A stretch of 33,905 nt of DNA from Phallusia fumigata (Eukaryota; Chordata; Ascidiacea; Phlebobranchia; Ascidiidae): assembly GCA_008931825.1 (NCBI GenBank), contig QXVZ01017586.1, forward strand, positions 1 to 33,905. The letters are read 5' to 3'. Positions 11,770 to 22,070 of the stretch are shown here, piece by piece. Positions within the stretch are counted from its first letter, which is position 1. Each line of letters begins with the position of its first letter. Both the position numbers and the translations under genes were made by a program. The notes beneath the pieces are model-generated. The model was not told the origin of the DNA. It did not search any database and was given only the letters and a program-made list of their open reading frames with translations.

Positions 11770-12190
11770 TTATGCGTAGCTTGGTGACAAAAAACAAGAA
11801 AACAAGGGAAACCGAAGCTGTAACATTTGAAGAATCGGTGATGTACTGTATGTTGCTAGGTCATCGAGGTTTTCTCCGTCATAAATTACGTTAATTAACC
11901 ACGGGTGCACCTGCTGGTACAAACGGGACGCGACGAAGCTGGGGTACTGGTGGTACTGATTGACTACTTCGACTCGCCTGGCCCATGTTTTGGTTATCTT
12001 TGTAGCGTGGACTCGGCCTAGCGCACGCAAACGTGAGTCGATATGCGTGATGAATTCTCTACCGCCAATGGGTTGAAACGAAGTCAGCGTTGAATAGGTC
12101 AATGAGTTGTTCCTCTCGGTCTTGCAACCACTCGTTGTCCGCTTGGCTCCAATAGAAATACGGTACAACGCTCCGAAGGGCGCACCTGCA
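11770..12190 (-). pseudogene. Unidentified degraded coding region, two overlapping frames
   Basis: The region is richer in G and C than its surroundings. One minus-strand frame stays open for more than 130 codons without a true ATG, with stretches such as REFITHIDSRLRALGRV and ARRVEVVNQYHQYPSF. A second frame over 12070-12195 also reads like protein (YFYWSQADNEW, DREEQLIDLFNADF) and then meets a stop. Together they could be one ancestral reading frame split by a frameshift, perhaps a Myb/SANT-like DNA-binding segment from a transposon, given the W..EE.LI.L pattern followed by a second basic helix. That identity is a guess; no family is recognised with confidence. Confidence 0.3.
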
Positions 12191-12784
12191 CGTTTGTATT
12201 GACAACATCTAAACGTGGATTGAAGTGCTCATCATATTCATGTCAGTATTAATTACAGTTAACAGCTAATTCAAATAGAAGGTCCTTATTCTTATAGAAG
12301 GTCATGAAATACAATAACAGTTGTTAATTAATGTGGAAGTAGGCTATAAAAACGTAAAAACTGATTGCCAACCTCTATTGTGGGTTATATTTAATTAAAA
12401 GCGCTTGTATCTCACTTATATGTTTAATACTTGAATGGTCTCTACTGGCTTATGCGCTAAAGTCCAGGCTACCCTAGACTTCTAATTAGACGTTTCTATT
12501 AGATTCAGGTCAAGAGCTAAGGCGCCTTTAGACAACAGCCTGCTTGAGGTCGGCGCTGCCGCGCTACCTGCGCACCGGCATACGCGAGCGTCGTCCTCGT
12601 GGCCTAACACATACGAGCTCTGCTACTCATAATTGCAAAACCTGGTTACTAAGAATAAATGCGATTGCATAGAATAAATTAGGCTTCCTGAGTCTTATAC
12701 GTCGATAACTGGCTAAGCATTTTGTACTAATTCTAGACTTTAACTTTAAGGCGGCGCTTGCACTTTAACTATTTATAGTCGCCT

Positions 12785-13520
12785 GACCGAGTGTCGCAAC
12801 CCAGCTTTCATGTTATTTTACATTTCTGAGTGTCACAGCCTGGCTTCCGGGTTTTCTGGTATATTTAGCTTGCACCTAGTCTAAATGTTTAGCACTGAAT
12901 AAAGTGTGACCGGAAATGGAGCAGTTTATACCGATGCTAGCTTTTTATAGAATGTTTTGGAAGAGCAGGCGACCTAGTTGAGGTTGCGACGAGTGTTGCA
13001 ATAATGTGACTCTTTCGTTGACTTTTTCTAGAATATTGTGGAAGAAACAGGCGACCTAGTTTGGGTTGCGACGAGTGTTGCAATAATGTGACTCTCTTAT
13101 AGACTTTTATTCTAGAACTTTGTGGAAGACGTAATACCGTGGTGCTCTTAATTTGTGGTTATATTTGTCTAGTTGGCTTTGGACAGAGCGCGGTACTGTT
13201 GCCGCTGCAAATACTCCCCCTNGTTTATACCGATGCTAGCTTTTTATAGAATGTTTTGGAAGAAACAGGCGACCTAGTTTGGGTTGCGACGAGTGTTGCA
13301 ATATTGTGACTCTTTCGTTGACTTTTTCTAGAATATTGTGGAAGAGCAGGCGACCTATAAGTTGAGGTTGCGACGTGTGTTGCAACAATGTGACTCTCTT
13401 ATTGACTTTTATTCTAGAAAATTGTGGACGTAATACCGTGGTGTTCTTAATTTGTGGTTATATTTGTCTAGTTGGCTTTGGACAGAGTGCGGTACTGTTG
13501 CCGCTGCAAATACTCCCCCT
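12785..13520. repeat. Dispersed repeat with internal 81-84-bp subunits, copy 1
   Basis: Subunits share GAATNTTNTGGAAG, an AGGCGACCTAGTT block and GTTGCGACGAGTGTTGCAAT. Subunit starts at 12950, 13031 and 13115 give spacings of 81 and 84 bp. The leading module (GTGTCRCARCCYRGCTTYC) is itself repeated near 12790 and 12828. The same family is present at about 20622-20960. No open reading frame is associated. The part right of 12924 is duplicated by an assembly join. Confidence 0.75.
12924..13520. repeat. Direct duplication at an N: likely unmerged allelic contig ends
   Basis: Bases 12924-13221 and 13223-13520 are two 298-bp near-identical copies that abut the single N at 13222. The first copy stops exactly at the N and the second begins exactly after it. 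They differ by substitutions and small indels (for example GAAGAGCAGG against GAAGAAACAGG), as two haplotypes would. A true tandem duplication would not be expected to have its junction exactly on the gap character. Confidence 0.8.
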
Positions 13521-16500
13521 CCGAGATCTTGGGGCGGCAACCAACTTAAGATTGGCGACAGTGCAGGAAAATATTGCGTGCATTTGATGGCAGTGTAGAA
13601 TAAATGTTTTTTGTTTCTTTGACATTTTTTTGTCAAATATGTACACGCGACATTTACAATTGTGATATATCTGGTAATAGTTAGGACAACTCATATGGTA
13701 TTCATGGCGTTGTTTAGGTTGTGGGGTGGTGGATTGATGCCTATAATTGTTGGCAGGATCGACGATATAGTGTAGGCAATTCAAGGGCTACATGCTATAA
13801 GAGTACATGTCGAAATATCCGCGCGATTGTTTGTATTATAGCACACCGTGCTATATAAATTGTTTAAAAGGACAAGTTGGGTTTGAGCGAACATGTTCTG
13901 ATGTCCCTACAGCTTTTTTGATACAAACTCTGAGTGACTCTCGGCTGAGAGCAATGGTGACGATCGAGACAACGGTGTTGTCGAGATGTTTGTGTAATGG
14001 GCTTAAATTGATGTTGATGATTCAACTGGACATCTGGACTTGGAGGGGTGGTGTTTCCGTTTTACGTTGTCATCCGTGCGATTCGTTTGTGCGGGCGTCT
14101 ACGATGTTGTAACACCGAAGAGCGAGTATGAGATAGACGGATTCGTTGCTGATGTGCGCTTGTAAGTCGGGAAGGAAAAAAATGTTGAAAATGACGATCG
14201 TTGAGGTGTTCTTATTAAGTGTGTCATGGATCTTCAAGTGAAACACATTGTCAGCACCTTGTCCTCGGTGATGAGACGCGGTGTGGTGGAGAATATTTGT
14301 TCCATAAAACTAAAAATTATTCGGAATCCCGAGTGATTTGGCCAGAGCCCATCTGTTTAAACAATCCAAGTTAGGAAAAAAATCCGCCAAATACGAAACA
14401 CTCAATTAAACTGCAAATTGCCACAAAAATGCAGTTTTCTAAAAAAAGCCCTTTGCGTGTGGGTGGTACCGCATTTGCGTGTGGGATCGAAAATTGACAT
14501 AACGAGACTTGATAAAGGGATGAGGAAACCAACGAAACCACCCAGATCATAACGATCAGTGTGTCATTTTAACGATTTGAAAGATCATAACGGTGGTTTA
14601 AGCAGCCTGGGCTCTCTGGCATGTTGACAGTCACGTTAGACCGTTAGAGGAAACAAATTGTATGAGAACATTTTGAAAGCATTGTAATTAATGTCTAGTC
14701 GCGGTATAGTTATGTAGCATATTGTTGCGAACTCGAAAATCAGTCTTTGACAAGTAACAGACAGTATTTAGTTTCTTCCCTCGGCGCATTGCAGTGTTTT
14801 GGAGTTCGTCAGACAGGGATATGTGCAGTGCAGAATAAATTTAATCAGTTAAACATGTTCAGTCGTTATTTTTTGTACAGCAGACAGGTGATATTGTTTA
14901 AAAAGTAAGCAATGTTTTAAAGGGCTTCTAGTAAGCATTAGTCTTTGTATTCCACAAGGTTTTTTGCACTTCATCTTCAAACTGGGAATGATAATAACAG
15001 AGTAGTACGAACTTCTTTGGTTCATTTCAGTTATTGCACTACCACCTTTTTGTTTTTTGCACTCCTTCCTTCGGCGCCCTGAAGCTATCCGACAGGGTTT
15101 CTTTTCCTGTCGAACCCCACTCTTATTCCCTAGAACGTCCCCAGAATGGAGCCCCCTCGGCTGGTCCCACTAACGGCACCCCAGATAGAAAAATTTGCGT
15201 ATGGTGTATGTGCACAAGGTGCGCAAAATGTGCAGATCACATTACACATTTTTCGGCACAAAAATTAAGAAAGCACATTCGTCACACAATTATATTTTTT
15301 ACAACTGCTACCATCGTTAAAATCCAAGCCGATTGGGCTAATCATCATGTGATCAGGTGATAATATTCAAATTTTGTTTATAACGATATCAATAGTAAAT
15401 GTACCTGCTTTCATCTTTGTCACCCTATTAGGTTCCCTAAAAGGCGTTTGTTTTTTATGAAACTTGCAGGAATTATTAAAGATGGTCAATACTTTGTTCA
15501 GTATAAAAATCGACCGAATATGATAAAACGCCAAATAATAGTGCGATCAAATTATGAACGTCAAAACATACCGTTAAAAACGAGTAAAATATCAGTTCAG
15601 GGGCAATAAACAAGTTATTGTGGTATATTCACGTTTCTTCATTATCAAAACTATACAGCAAATATCCACTGTACCCGAATTAATATTTCAATAATGTCCT
15701 GACAGTATTTCATTAAACCTCTATTTTTTAAGCTTTGATCGAACATTACAGCCACTGCCATACCTTATTCTACAAAAAGCATGGCGTTTTTATTCAGCCC
15801 AAAATCGTCATTTTGTTACTGGGGGAACGCCTGTTAATATTCACTTAAAATTCACACTCGCCACGTTCTTTCATACATTTAAAACAATGTGCCCGTACAC
15901 ATTCCGATATAATGTGCACGAAATGTGCGCGCACATTAACACGCACATTGTGCGAATAAATGGTGTATCCTCTGTTGCCAAGCCCGGTGCCTTGCGTTTG
16001 TTCAATCATGCTTGTTGTAATTGTTTCGTATGGTGTTGGTGAATTAACTGTCTTTTGTTATTCCAAAGTGCCATTATTGTGCAGTTCGGCACAGTCCTTA
16101 ATGAGTTATCTCTTGTTTTTAAACTGAGTATCGCTTGCTAAGGCTGGGTACTTGTTGAATGCATTTGTTTTGAGCATACTTTACTTTGTGTTTGTTGTCC
16201 ACTTCCCGGTGTAGGCAAACGATTACCTCTCCGTTAATGGCCTTTATGGGTGGTTTTGTTTGTGACGTTACGGTCCTTGTTGTCGCTCGTGTGCGGCTTG
16301 CGATGGGTGTGTGATTAGGAATATTTGTTTGTAAGAACCTTTCTAAAGTTACCGAACGAAGGTCTACAACTTGCCTGGTACTGTTTTACCTCTGTGTAGG
16401 AAGTTTAGTAATTTTTTTTTCTTTTGAAAGTTTATTAGTAAGGATGGCCCAAGTGTTTCTTACTGCAGTGTTGTGTAAACTGTTGCAGAACAATTCAAAT

Positions 16501-17742
16501 AATGATCACTTCGAAGGCACCATTAAAATGCAGTGAGAGGTTTCGATTGCACTTAAGAACGCAATAATAGAAAAACGACAACTTTGCAACATATACACGT
16601 TTTGTAATATCAGTTGGTAAAGCAAAGTCGGGTTGCAATGTTTTTATTCCAGGTACGTACTTCGTAGGATAAACAAAAAATAGCTAAAGGCATATGTACG
16701 TGTCTGTCTGTGGCCGGTGCAGTACTCCATTCCATTTGTTGCTCTAGAATATTTCGTTTGTGCACGAATACGTACGCAGCGAATTGTATTACCGTAATCG
16801 TAATGTGCAGACTGCAGTGAGGTTAGGTAAGTTATACTAGAGGTAGTTATCGTAGCGATCTACAAGTTACATGTCGTTCGCAAGAATGCATAACTGTCGA
16901 TCAAAGTGAAAACATATGACATACAGCAGCGAGGTATCAAATGATGAAGATATTGATGGTTTCACAAGTCAAGCACAACAATAATTTACAATCTCACAAC
17001 TCCTTGGTAAAACCGTGAGCTAGCTCGTCACCAATATCGCATTTCTACCAAATAAATGTTCAATGTCTGAGCTCACAATTCGGTTTACATACAGTTTGGT
17101 TGAATATTGACTTTCAAATATCGATTGACACAAACCAAAGAAAACAATGGTTTTTATGACACAAAACTCGTGTTTGTTCTGTCGATTTTAAAGATTGTCT
17201 CCTGGCAATACATAAATTGCTCATTTGCACAAACACCCGTGCTGCAGTTAGTTAACAATGACCTTTTCCGCAGGGCTCACTGACGGACGTCAGTTTCGCC
17301 GCAAGGTTGAGATGGGGACATTATCCCCTGCATGGACAATTCGCGAAAATTTCGTTTTAAAAATGATGAACAACAATATTTAAATTATTAGTCAAACTGG
17401 AGTGACTGTAGGTGGAAAATGGTGCAACAAACACAATGATTCAACTAACAGAGGTTTGGTGAAATATAGTGCTAGAGATAACCATTTTAGCAGGGTTATT
17501 TTAGTGTTTACCCAACATAGCTGCAACTAAAAGGAAGGCTTTAACCATATGGTCATTCCACATACACTATTACTCAATTTAATATTGATACATATTCACT
17601 TCATTTTATTACATTGGGTGCCGAGCTTCTTAAGTTACGCAGGAAAAATTGTGCGACATAAACTTATTTTAATGAAAGCCACTACCTGATAGAGAAATAC
17701 AGATTTTTAAAAACAGTTTTGTATTTGTAATAAAAAACATGT
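13521..17742. other. Long gene-poor stretch
   Basis: No exon of a recognisable protein was found on either strand. Several open frames (13807-14112, 15034-15360) have no recognisable motif. AATAAA-type signals occur near 13600 and 14835 but no transcript can be tied to them. A cluster of TGTGCA/TGCGCA motifs lies at 15195-15260 and 15885-15955. An exon-like in-frame stretch at 17274-17383 (DGRQFRRKVEMG) follows a good acceptor but resembles no family I know. Confidence 0.5.
15922..15937. repeat. Perfect 16-bp palindrome in a TGTGCA-rich cluster
   Basis: AATGTGCGCGCACATT is fully self-complementary. Within 70 bp there are further GTGCAC, ACACATT and CGCACATTGTGCG elements, and a similar cluster (TATGTGCACAAGGTGCGC) sits at about 15205-15240. 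This could be the decayed ends of an inverted-repeat element about 750 bp long; the pairing between the clusters is only partial. Confidence 0.5.
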
Positions 17743-17866
17743 TTATCCTTTAAAAAGTGTCCAAATGGCAGTCTGTCCAATGCCAGTTGTACCAACAACT
17801 TTGTAACCAATTTTTTCTAATTGATTCAAAACAATTCGAGGAGGACCATCTACGCTCCATTGTTGA
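17743..17866 (-). CDS. GCHFR: GTP cyclohydrolase I feedback regulatory protein, last coding exon only
   Basis: On the minus strand, an acceptor (TTTTTAG) at 17867-17873 opens a 40-codon reading frame ending in TAA at 17743-17745. It contains VDGPPRIVLNQLEKIGYKVV and GTTGIGQTAIWTLFKG, which align without gaps to the C-terminal half of the 84-residue metazoan GFRP (VDDPPRIVLDKLE and TGVGQTLVW in human, from memory). GFRP forms pentamers that clamp GTP cyclohydrolase I, mediating BH4 inhibition and phenylalanine stimulation of tetrahydrobiopterin synthesis in the cytosol. The exon starts in phase 2 and needs an upstream exon for about 44 N-terminal residues. None was found between 17867 and 22390; it may be lost at the N at 19048 or too diverged to see. 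The frame is intact, with no stop or indel. Confidence 0.85.
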
Positions 17867-19047
17867 CTAAAAACAAATCATACCATTGTTTGTTTGCTTT
17901 ATAATCAAACAAATAATGCCCAATTTCCTATTCGGTCGTATTTTTTGTCATACTGTAAATAGTGTTTGCTTAAGGCAAAAACATTTTCACAACACTGATG
18001 TCACTGCAAGCAGAAAAACAGGTCCCACACAAACTTAATCTATTTTTTAACTTTGTCTTTCGGTTGTAATAAACAGCCACGCCCACAACACAAAAAAAGA
18101 GGAAAACCATTTCCTTTGGGAACAGGAACCCATAAATAGCAAAACTAAATAGACAGTTATTGTATCACTGATAATGGCATGAGCCGAAACGTTTGATGAA
18201 TAAAGCATGTCGGGGGGGGGAACTATTTGGGCCAGTATATTTTTGATAATAGACAGTGGGAACATTAAAGTACAATATAGCTTACTGTAAACTTAGAATC
18301 TGTGTTCCTGGTCATGCCAGGGCAAGAAATATGGCCTGCGGGTCAAATTCGGCCTAACAAGCAAAATCATCCAGCCCCCAGCCCCCTATACAAATTGCTA
18401 ACTCAACTACCATATGAGAAATTGATTTAATAAGTGGAAACAAAGCTATGATTCGCCATGCTAAAATTTATCTGTGCACATACATGAATAAATGTTTTTG
18501 TTTTATCACAATTGCTTGCCTAACAAACACTCCATGTTTATTGAGAAAACTTAGTTCAGCCCAATGAGACCCTGCTCATCGTAGGTTTGGCCCTCTGCTT
18601 GATTTAAGTTAATTTCTTTTCGCTTGGTGAAGAAAACATAGCAACACAGTAGCACTAAGTCATTTACTAGGCTGAAGAATAGCTGCATAATGTTGGAATG
18701 TTATGAGGCACAAAAAAGTGAAGAGCACAGTTGGTGGGTCAAGTTTGAACATGCTGCAGCTACACCACTTAGGAAATGTTCCAGACCCCTAGTCTAGGGT
18801 CACAAGACCCTTTTAAAAAAATGAAAGTTTTATTTTACAGAAAAAGATTTTATTACAAAATGCTCACAAACTGTTTGGTTGGTGTGTCTTTGGAAATAAT
18901 TTAGTGGGCTGTGCTAAAACATCATTGCATACCCTTCTTCTACTCCCCACACACATAAATTCAGTATTTTATACATAAAAAAGAACTAATGTAGAATAGT
19001 AACATATTCTTATTTGCAAAACTCTAATAAAAGACACAAAAGCAAAT
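17867..19047. other. Repeat-bearing stretch upstream of the GCHFR exon
   Basis: This should be intron if the GCHFR 5' exons lie further right. It contains a run of nine G at about 18210-18220, a hAT-like signature near 18335-18365 (GGCCTGCGGGTCAAATTCGG), and a dispersed repeat at 18601-18730. No second GCHFR exon was recognised. Confidence 0.5.
18601..18730. repeat. Dispersed repeat, copy 1
   Basis: Shares CGCTTGGTGAAGAAAACATA, CACAGTAGCACTAA, AGGCTG and GGCACAAAAAAGTGAA-type blocks in the same order with 32618-32742. No coding capacity or termini were identified. Confidence 0.75.
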
Positions 19048-19049
19048 NC

Positions 19050-19163
19050 GTTGAACCAGTTGAACGTAGAAATACCCAATTCGAGCAGAATGGCGAACTC
19101 CAACGGGCAACACTAAACCGAAGAACTGCGGAACGGAGGGAAATTTTAAAGACAGAGGAATGA
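19050..19163 (+). other. Short open frame abutting an assembly gap, possible gene 3' end
   Basis: Right after the N at 19048 a frame of 37 codons runs to TGA at 19161-19163. It is rich in Glu, Arg and Gln (RRNTQFEQNGELQRATLNRR) and looks like a helical or coiled-coil C-terminus. There is no start codon, so it would have to be the tail of an exon whose left part is in the gap. Length alone does not exclude chance, and no family is recognised. Confidence 0.25.
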
Positions 19164-19391
19164 TGGAAAATTTGCTACACTAAAACTGAGAGAAACGTTT
19201 GGAGAAAAAACTGCTTTAAAAGTTAATTTGAATGACTGTATTCTTCGCATGTTTGTAGTGCAACTAATTTTGCATTTAAAATAACATGTTAATATGTTGT
19301 AGACAGTTTTTTATCAAAGTTCTGGTATTTGTGTTGTGTACAGTGGCATTAAAATATACATCAAGATTCTTACAGAGAACTTAACAACTAA

Positions 19392-19515
19392 TGATGGCAG
19401 TACGACACGGTGCGGTACGTTGAAACGGTACGCGGCAAAACTCAGACCGTACGGCACGTCCTTTGTAACGAGGTACGCACAACTCAATACGTACCGTACA
19501 AATTTGCCCAAACAA
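19392..19515. repeat. GTACGGTACG-rich element fragment related to 33654-33905
   Basis: Opens GATGGCAGTACG, continues through GGTACGTTGAAACGGTACG, then a block with CGTCCTTTGTAACGAGGTACG and CTCAATACGTACCGTAC. The same blocks occur in order in the element at the right edge of the window. The right terminus (CAGTACTGTCATCCT-like) is missing here, so this copy is truncated. Confidence 0.7.
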
Positions 19516-19633
19516 AGGTGGACTATCCGGTCCACACCTTATCAAAAGATGAAATAAAATGCATTCACCGCATGACGTCTCAACGCTAGTTGGCACGCAA
19601 CGTTTATTAACCGTCACTCTGACGTTGATAGAA

Positions 19634-19725
19634 TGGACTGAGGCGCTCGACCCATATACAGACATGAAAAAAACCTGATCGGGATTCGTTCTCGGGATCG
19701 TCCCGGGTTCGAACCCCGTGACAAA
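19634..19725. repeat. tRNA-like sequence (pseudogene or SINE head)
   Basis: GGGTTCGAACCCC at 19705-19717 is a perfect T-loop/B-box sequence with a 4-bp stem. TGGACTGAGGCGCTCGACCC at 19634-19653 resembles the D-arm and anticodon-stem start of a Ser/Leu-type tRNA. The spacing between the boxes is longer than in a normal tRNA and no acceptor stem closes, so it is not a functional tRNA. The B-box core is palindromic, so orientation is uncertain. Confidence 0.4.
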
Positions 19726-19755
19726 AAAAGATATCTGGTTGCGACCTCTTTCATC

Positions 19756-19783
19756 CAAAAAACAACCAAAAAGTTGTTTTTTG
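19756..19783. repeat. 11-bp perfect hairpin with T-run
   Basis: CAAAAAACAAC (19756-19766) pairs perfectly with GTTGTTTTTTG (19773-19783) around a 6-nt loop. It looks like an intrinsic terminator but sits in eukaryotic repeat DNA next to the tRNA-like sequence, so it is more likely part of a mobile element end. Confidence 0.6.
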
Positions 19784-19814
19784 ACGGCGTTTGACGTTCT
19801 TACTAGACATGGGG

Positions 19815-20400
19815 TCGAATACACATTACATGCATTCGAATACTCGCTTAATTAGCTGTATTCGTATTCATGAATATTTACGTGGGTTTCGAGCGCCAGC
19901 AATTCGAATTGTATTCGAATGAACGAATTGTATCATGTATTCGTATTCCCGAATTCAAATTGTATTCATGTATTCGTATTCCCGAATTCTTTTAAAAATT
20001 TCGGGGACCAGCATTTCGAATAAGTCGACCGGCTTATTCGTATTCATGAATTGTTATGTGGGTTTCAAAGTTTAACAATTCGAATTGTATTCGAATAAAT
20101 AGTTTGTTGTATTCGTATTCGCGAATGGTTGCAGGATTTTTTAGACTACCTATTCGAATGAATTGCAAGCAGTATTCGTAGTTGCCAAATCTCATAAAGT
20201 TAAGACAATTATTAAACAAAAAATTCACGAATTGTGTCAACAACAGGTTCTTATAATTCGAATTGTATTCGAATAACTTCATGCGAGTATTCATATTCGT
20301 GAATACTTTGTTTCGATTTTATTATCGCCTACTCGTACTCAAATAGTTTTCGAATGAGTTCACGCAAGTATTCGTATTCGTGAATAGATGCTAAGAATAT
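19815..20400. repeat. ATTCGAAT/TATTCGTATTC satellite-like array
   Basis: An identical 20-bp core (AATTCGAATTGTATTCGAAT) starts at 19901, 20077 and 20255, spacings of 176 and 178 bp. Between the cores are many TATTCGTATTC and palindromic TATTCATGAATA or ATTCGCGAAT motifs, including a shared block around GTGGGTTTC at 19884 and 20060. The array is strongly self-complementary. The open frame on the minus strand here (20034-20294) is simply the repeat read through and is not a gene. Confidence 0.8.
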
Positions 20401-20621
20401 CAGCATTGACTATTACGTAGCTGATGACATGTTAAGGACGTTTTTTAAAAGTAAAGAAAATAACAAACGTTCTTTCGACACGAGTCCGAATTCGCTTAAT
20501 TTTTCATGAAAACAAATACAACAAGTGGTCAGTGTGAAATTATTAGCTAAATAATATTTATACTTTGATACTGAATAAACTGAATGGTATGCATCCCTCT
20601 CCCGCCAAAGCAGGGATGCAC

Positions 20622-20960
20622 TGTCACAGCCTGGCTTCCTCGTTTTCTGGTCTATCTAGTTGACACCTAGTCTAAGTTTTTAGCACGAATAACGTGTGGC
20701 AAGTGGAGCGGTTTATAATATACAGGTGCTAGTTTTTTCTAGAATATTGTGGAAGAAACAGGCGACCCAATTTGGGTTGCGACGTGTGTCGCAATAATAT
20801 GTCTCTCTAATTGGCTTTTTTTCTGGAATATTGTGGAAAAACAGGCGACCTAGTTTAATGGTGACGCCTGTCGCGGGACTATGGTGCTCTTAACTGGTAT
20901 ATCTGTAGCCAGTTTGGTCTGATTGGCTTGCCGCTAGACAGCGCGCGGCACTGCATGTTG
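20622..20960. repeat. Dispersed repeat with internal subunits, copy 2
   Basis: Matches 12825-13200 in order: CTGTCACAGCCTGGCTTCC, the CACCTAGTCTAAG block, GAATATTGTGGAAGAAACAG, GGGTTGCGACGTGTGTCGC, a second GAATATTGTGGAAAAACAGG subunit and a TTGCCGCTGCA end module. It lies just upstream of the retrotransposon remnant at 21167, but nothing shows that it is that element's terminal repeat. Confidence 0.7.
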
Positions 20961-21166
20961 CCGCTGCAGCACAACGTTTTGTTATTACCGGCCACATCAC
21001 CGACTTTTATTTCACTGACGGGTGCCGTTTATAGGCGCCGAATTACATAAAATGCAAGGTGGCAGATGTAAATTAACAACACACAAAGTATTTGCGTCAC
21101 AAACGTGTACAGCGACATGTCGAACTTTTGAATTTACAAGTTTAGTCATTAGATTCATCTTTTTTG

Positions 21167-22070
21167 CAGAATGAGTCTGCTAAAGATCCAGTTCTGACCA
21201 AGGTGATGCGTTTTACTTGTAAAGGTTGGTCAGCTAAATCCGCGTTAAAGTTAATGATCCCATAAGAAGAATGAAAAATCCTATTAGCACATGCCACGGA
21301 TGTCTGCAATACGGCTCACCAGCGGTCGTTCCGAAAAGCTTTCGCCCCAAACTCTTAAAACTACTTCACGAACGGCACTCCGGTATGCAATGTAATGAAT
21401 AGTTGGCACGAACAGAGGTTTACTGGCCCAACATCGACAGACATTGTTAATCTTTAATTGCCGGAAGTGCAACACCTGTGCAGTACACCAAAACGCTCCT
21501 TCCAAAGATGTTCTGCATCCATGAATAATGCCTGAAAAGCCATGAAATCGGCTACATGTGGATCATGCCGTAAACTTCATGAGATACAAATGATTTCTGC
21601 TATATAGATGCCTATTCCAAATATCCCTGTATTCATCCGACGCAGCCGATTTTCACGAAAGCAACAATGGATCTTTTAGAGAAAGACTTCTCATTTTGGA
21701 TATCCTTATACGTACGCTTGTAAAAGATAACGCTCCTACACTTACATTTAATTAATTTCAGAATTATTGCAAAGAGCAAGGCATATTTCATCTGACAAGA
21801 GCTTTTAACCATCCAGCCACTATGGCAGGCTACTGCTGAGCGGTTGGTACAAACATTCACACAAACACTTCGCTAGTCGGTAAGTCCACAGAAAGAAGCC
21901 CTGCTGGAGTTTTTAATTCAGTGTCGGCGAGCATATTTCCAAAATGTCAAACATTTCACAAACGGGGCTTTATGACCAATCAGAGGACTGGTTTTTACCA
22001 CCAATCTTCGTTTGTTTCAACACAACCCATTCATTCTGGCGAAAAAACACGTGCATAACGTAGAGCAGTA
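21167..22070 (+). mobile_element. Degraded Ty3/gypsy-type retrotransposon, pol integrase region
   Basis: The plus strand shows, across several frames with stops, the usual order of a gypsy pol 3' part. It has a KDPVLTKV segment (about 21185-21205) as found between RNase H and integrase, then a VVPKSFR..LLKLLHERH segment with the zinc-finger His pair, and a YWPNID block (about 21420-21435). Core-like pieces follow: an AYSKYP equivalent, a DNAPTLTF-like block and a HPAT segment. In-frame stops and shifts are frequent, so it is dead. No LTRs were identified. Ciona carries Ty3/gypsy elements, but no closer assignment can be made from sequence reading. Confidence 0.75.

Noticed and set aside
13807-14112. 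101-codon plus-strand open frame
   Set aside because: No known motif, no splice or promoter context, within a repeat-rich gene-poor stretch; length is compatible with chance.
15034-15360. 108-codon plus-strand open frame with several Cys
   Set aside because: The Cys spacing (CVWCMCTRCAKCADH) looked zinc-finger-like, but it is produced by the TGTGCA/TGCGCA repeat motif and no second finger or conserved residues follow.
16916-16984. 22-codon frame MTYSSEVSNDEDIDGF
   Set aside because: Acidic and start-like, but too short, with no donor-linked continuation found.
17274-17383. Exon-like stretch after a good acceptor (DGRQFRRKVEMG)
   Set aside because: The frame ends without a donor or recognised homology; mentioned only as a possible relic.
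19705-19717. Functional tRNA gene
   Set aside because: Only the T-arm is convincing. Box spacing is too long and no acceptor stem forms.
19381-19824. 147-codon minus-strand open frame
   Set aside because: Reads through the GTACGG element fragment and the tRNA-like sequence; the GFEPGT stretch is a translated B box, not a protein motif.
21633-21860. Minus-strand open frames over 21284-21860
   Set aside because: They are the complement of the degraded plus-strand integrase region.
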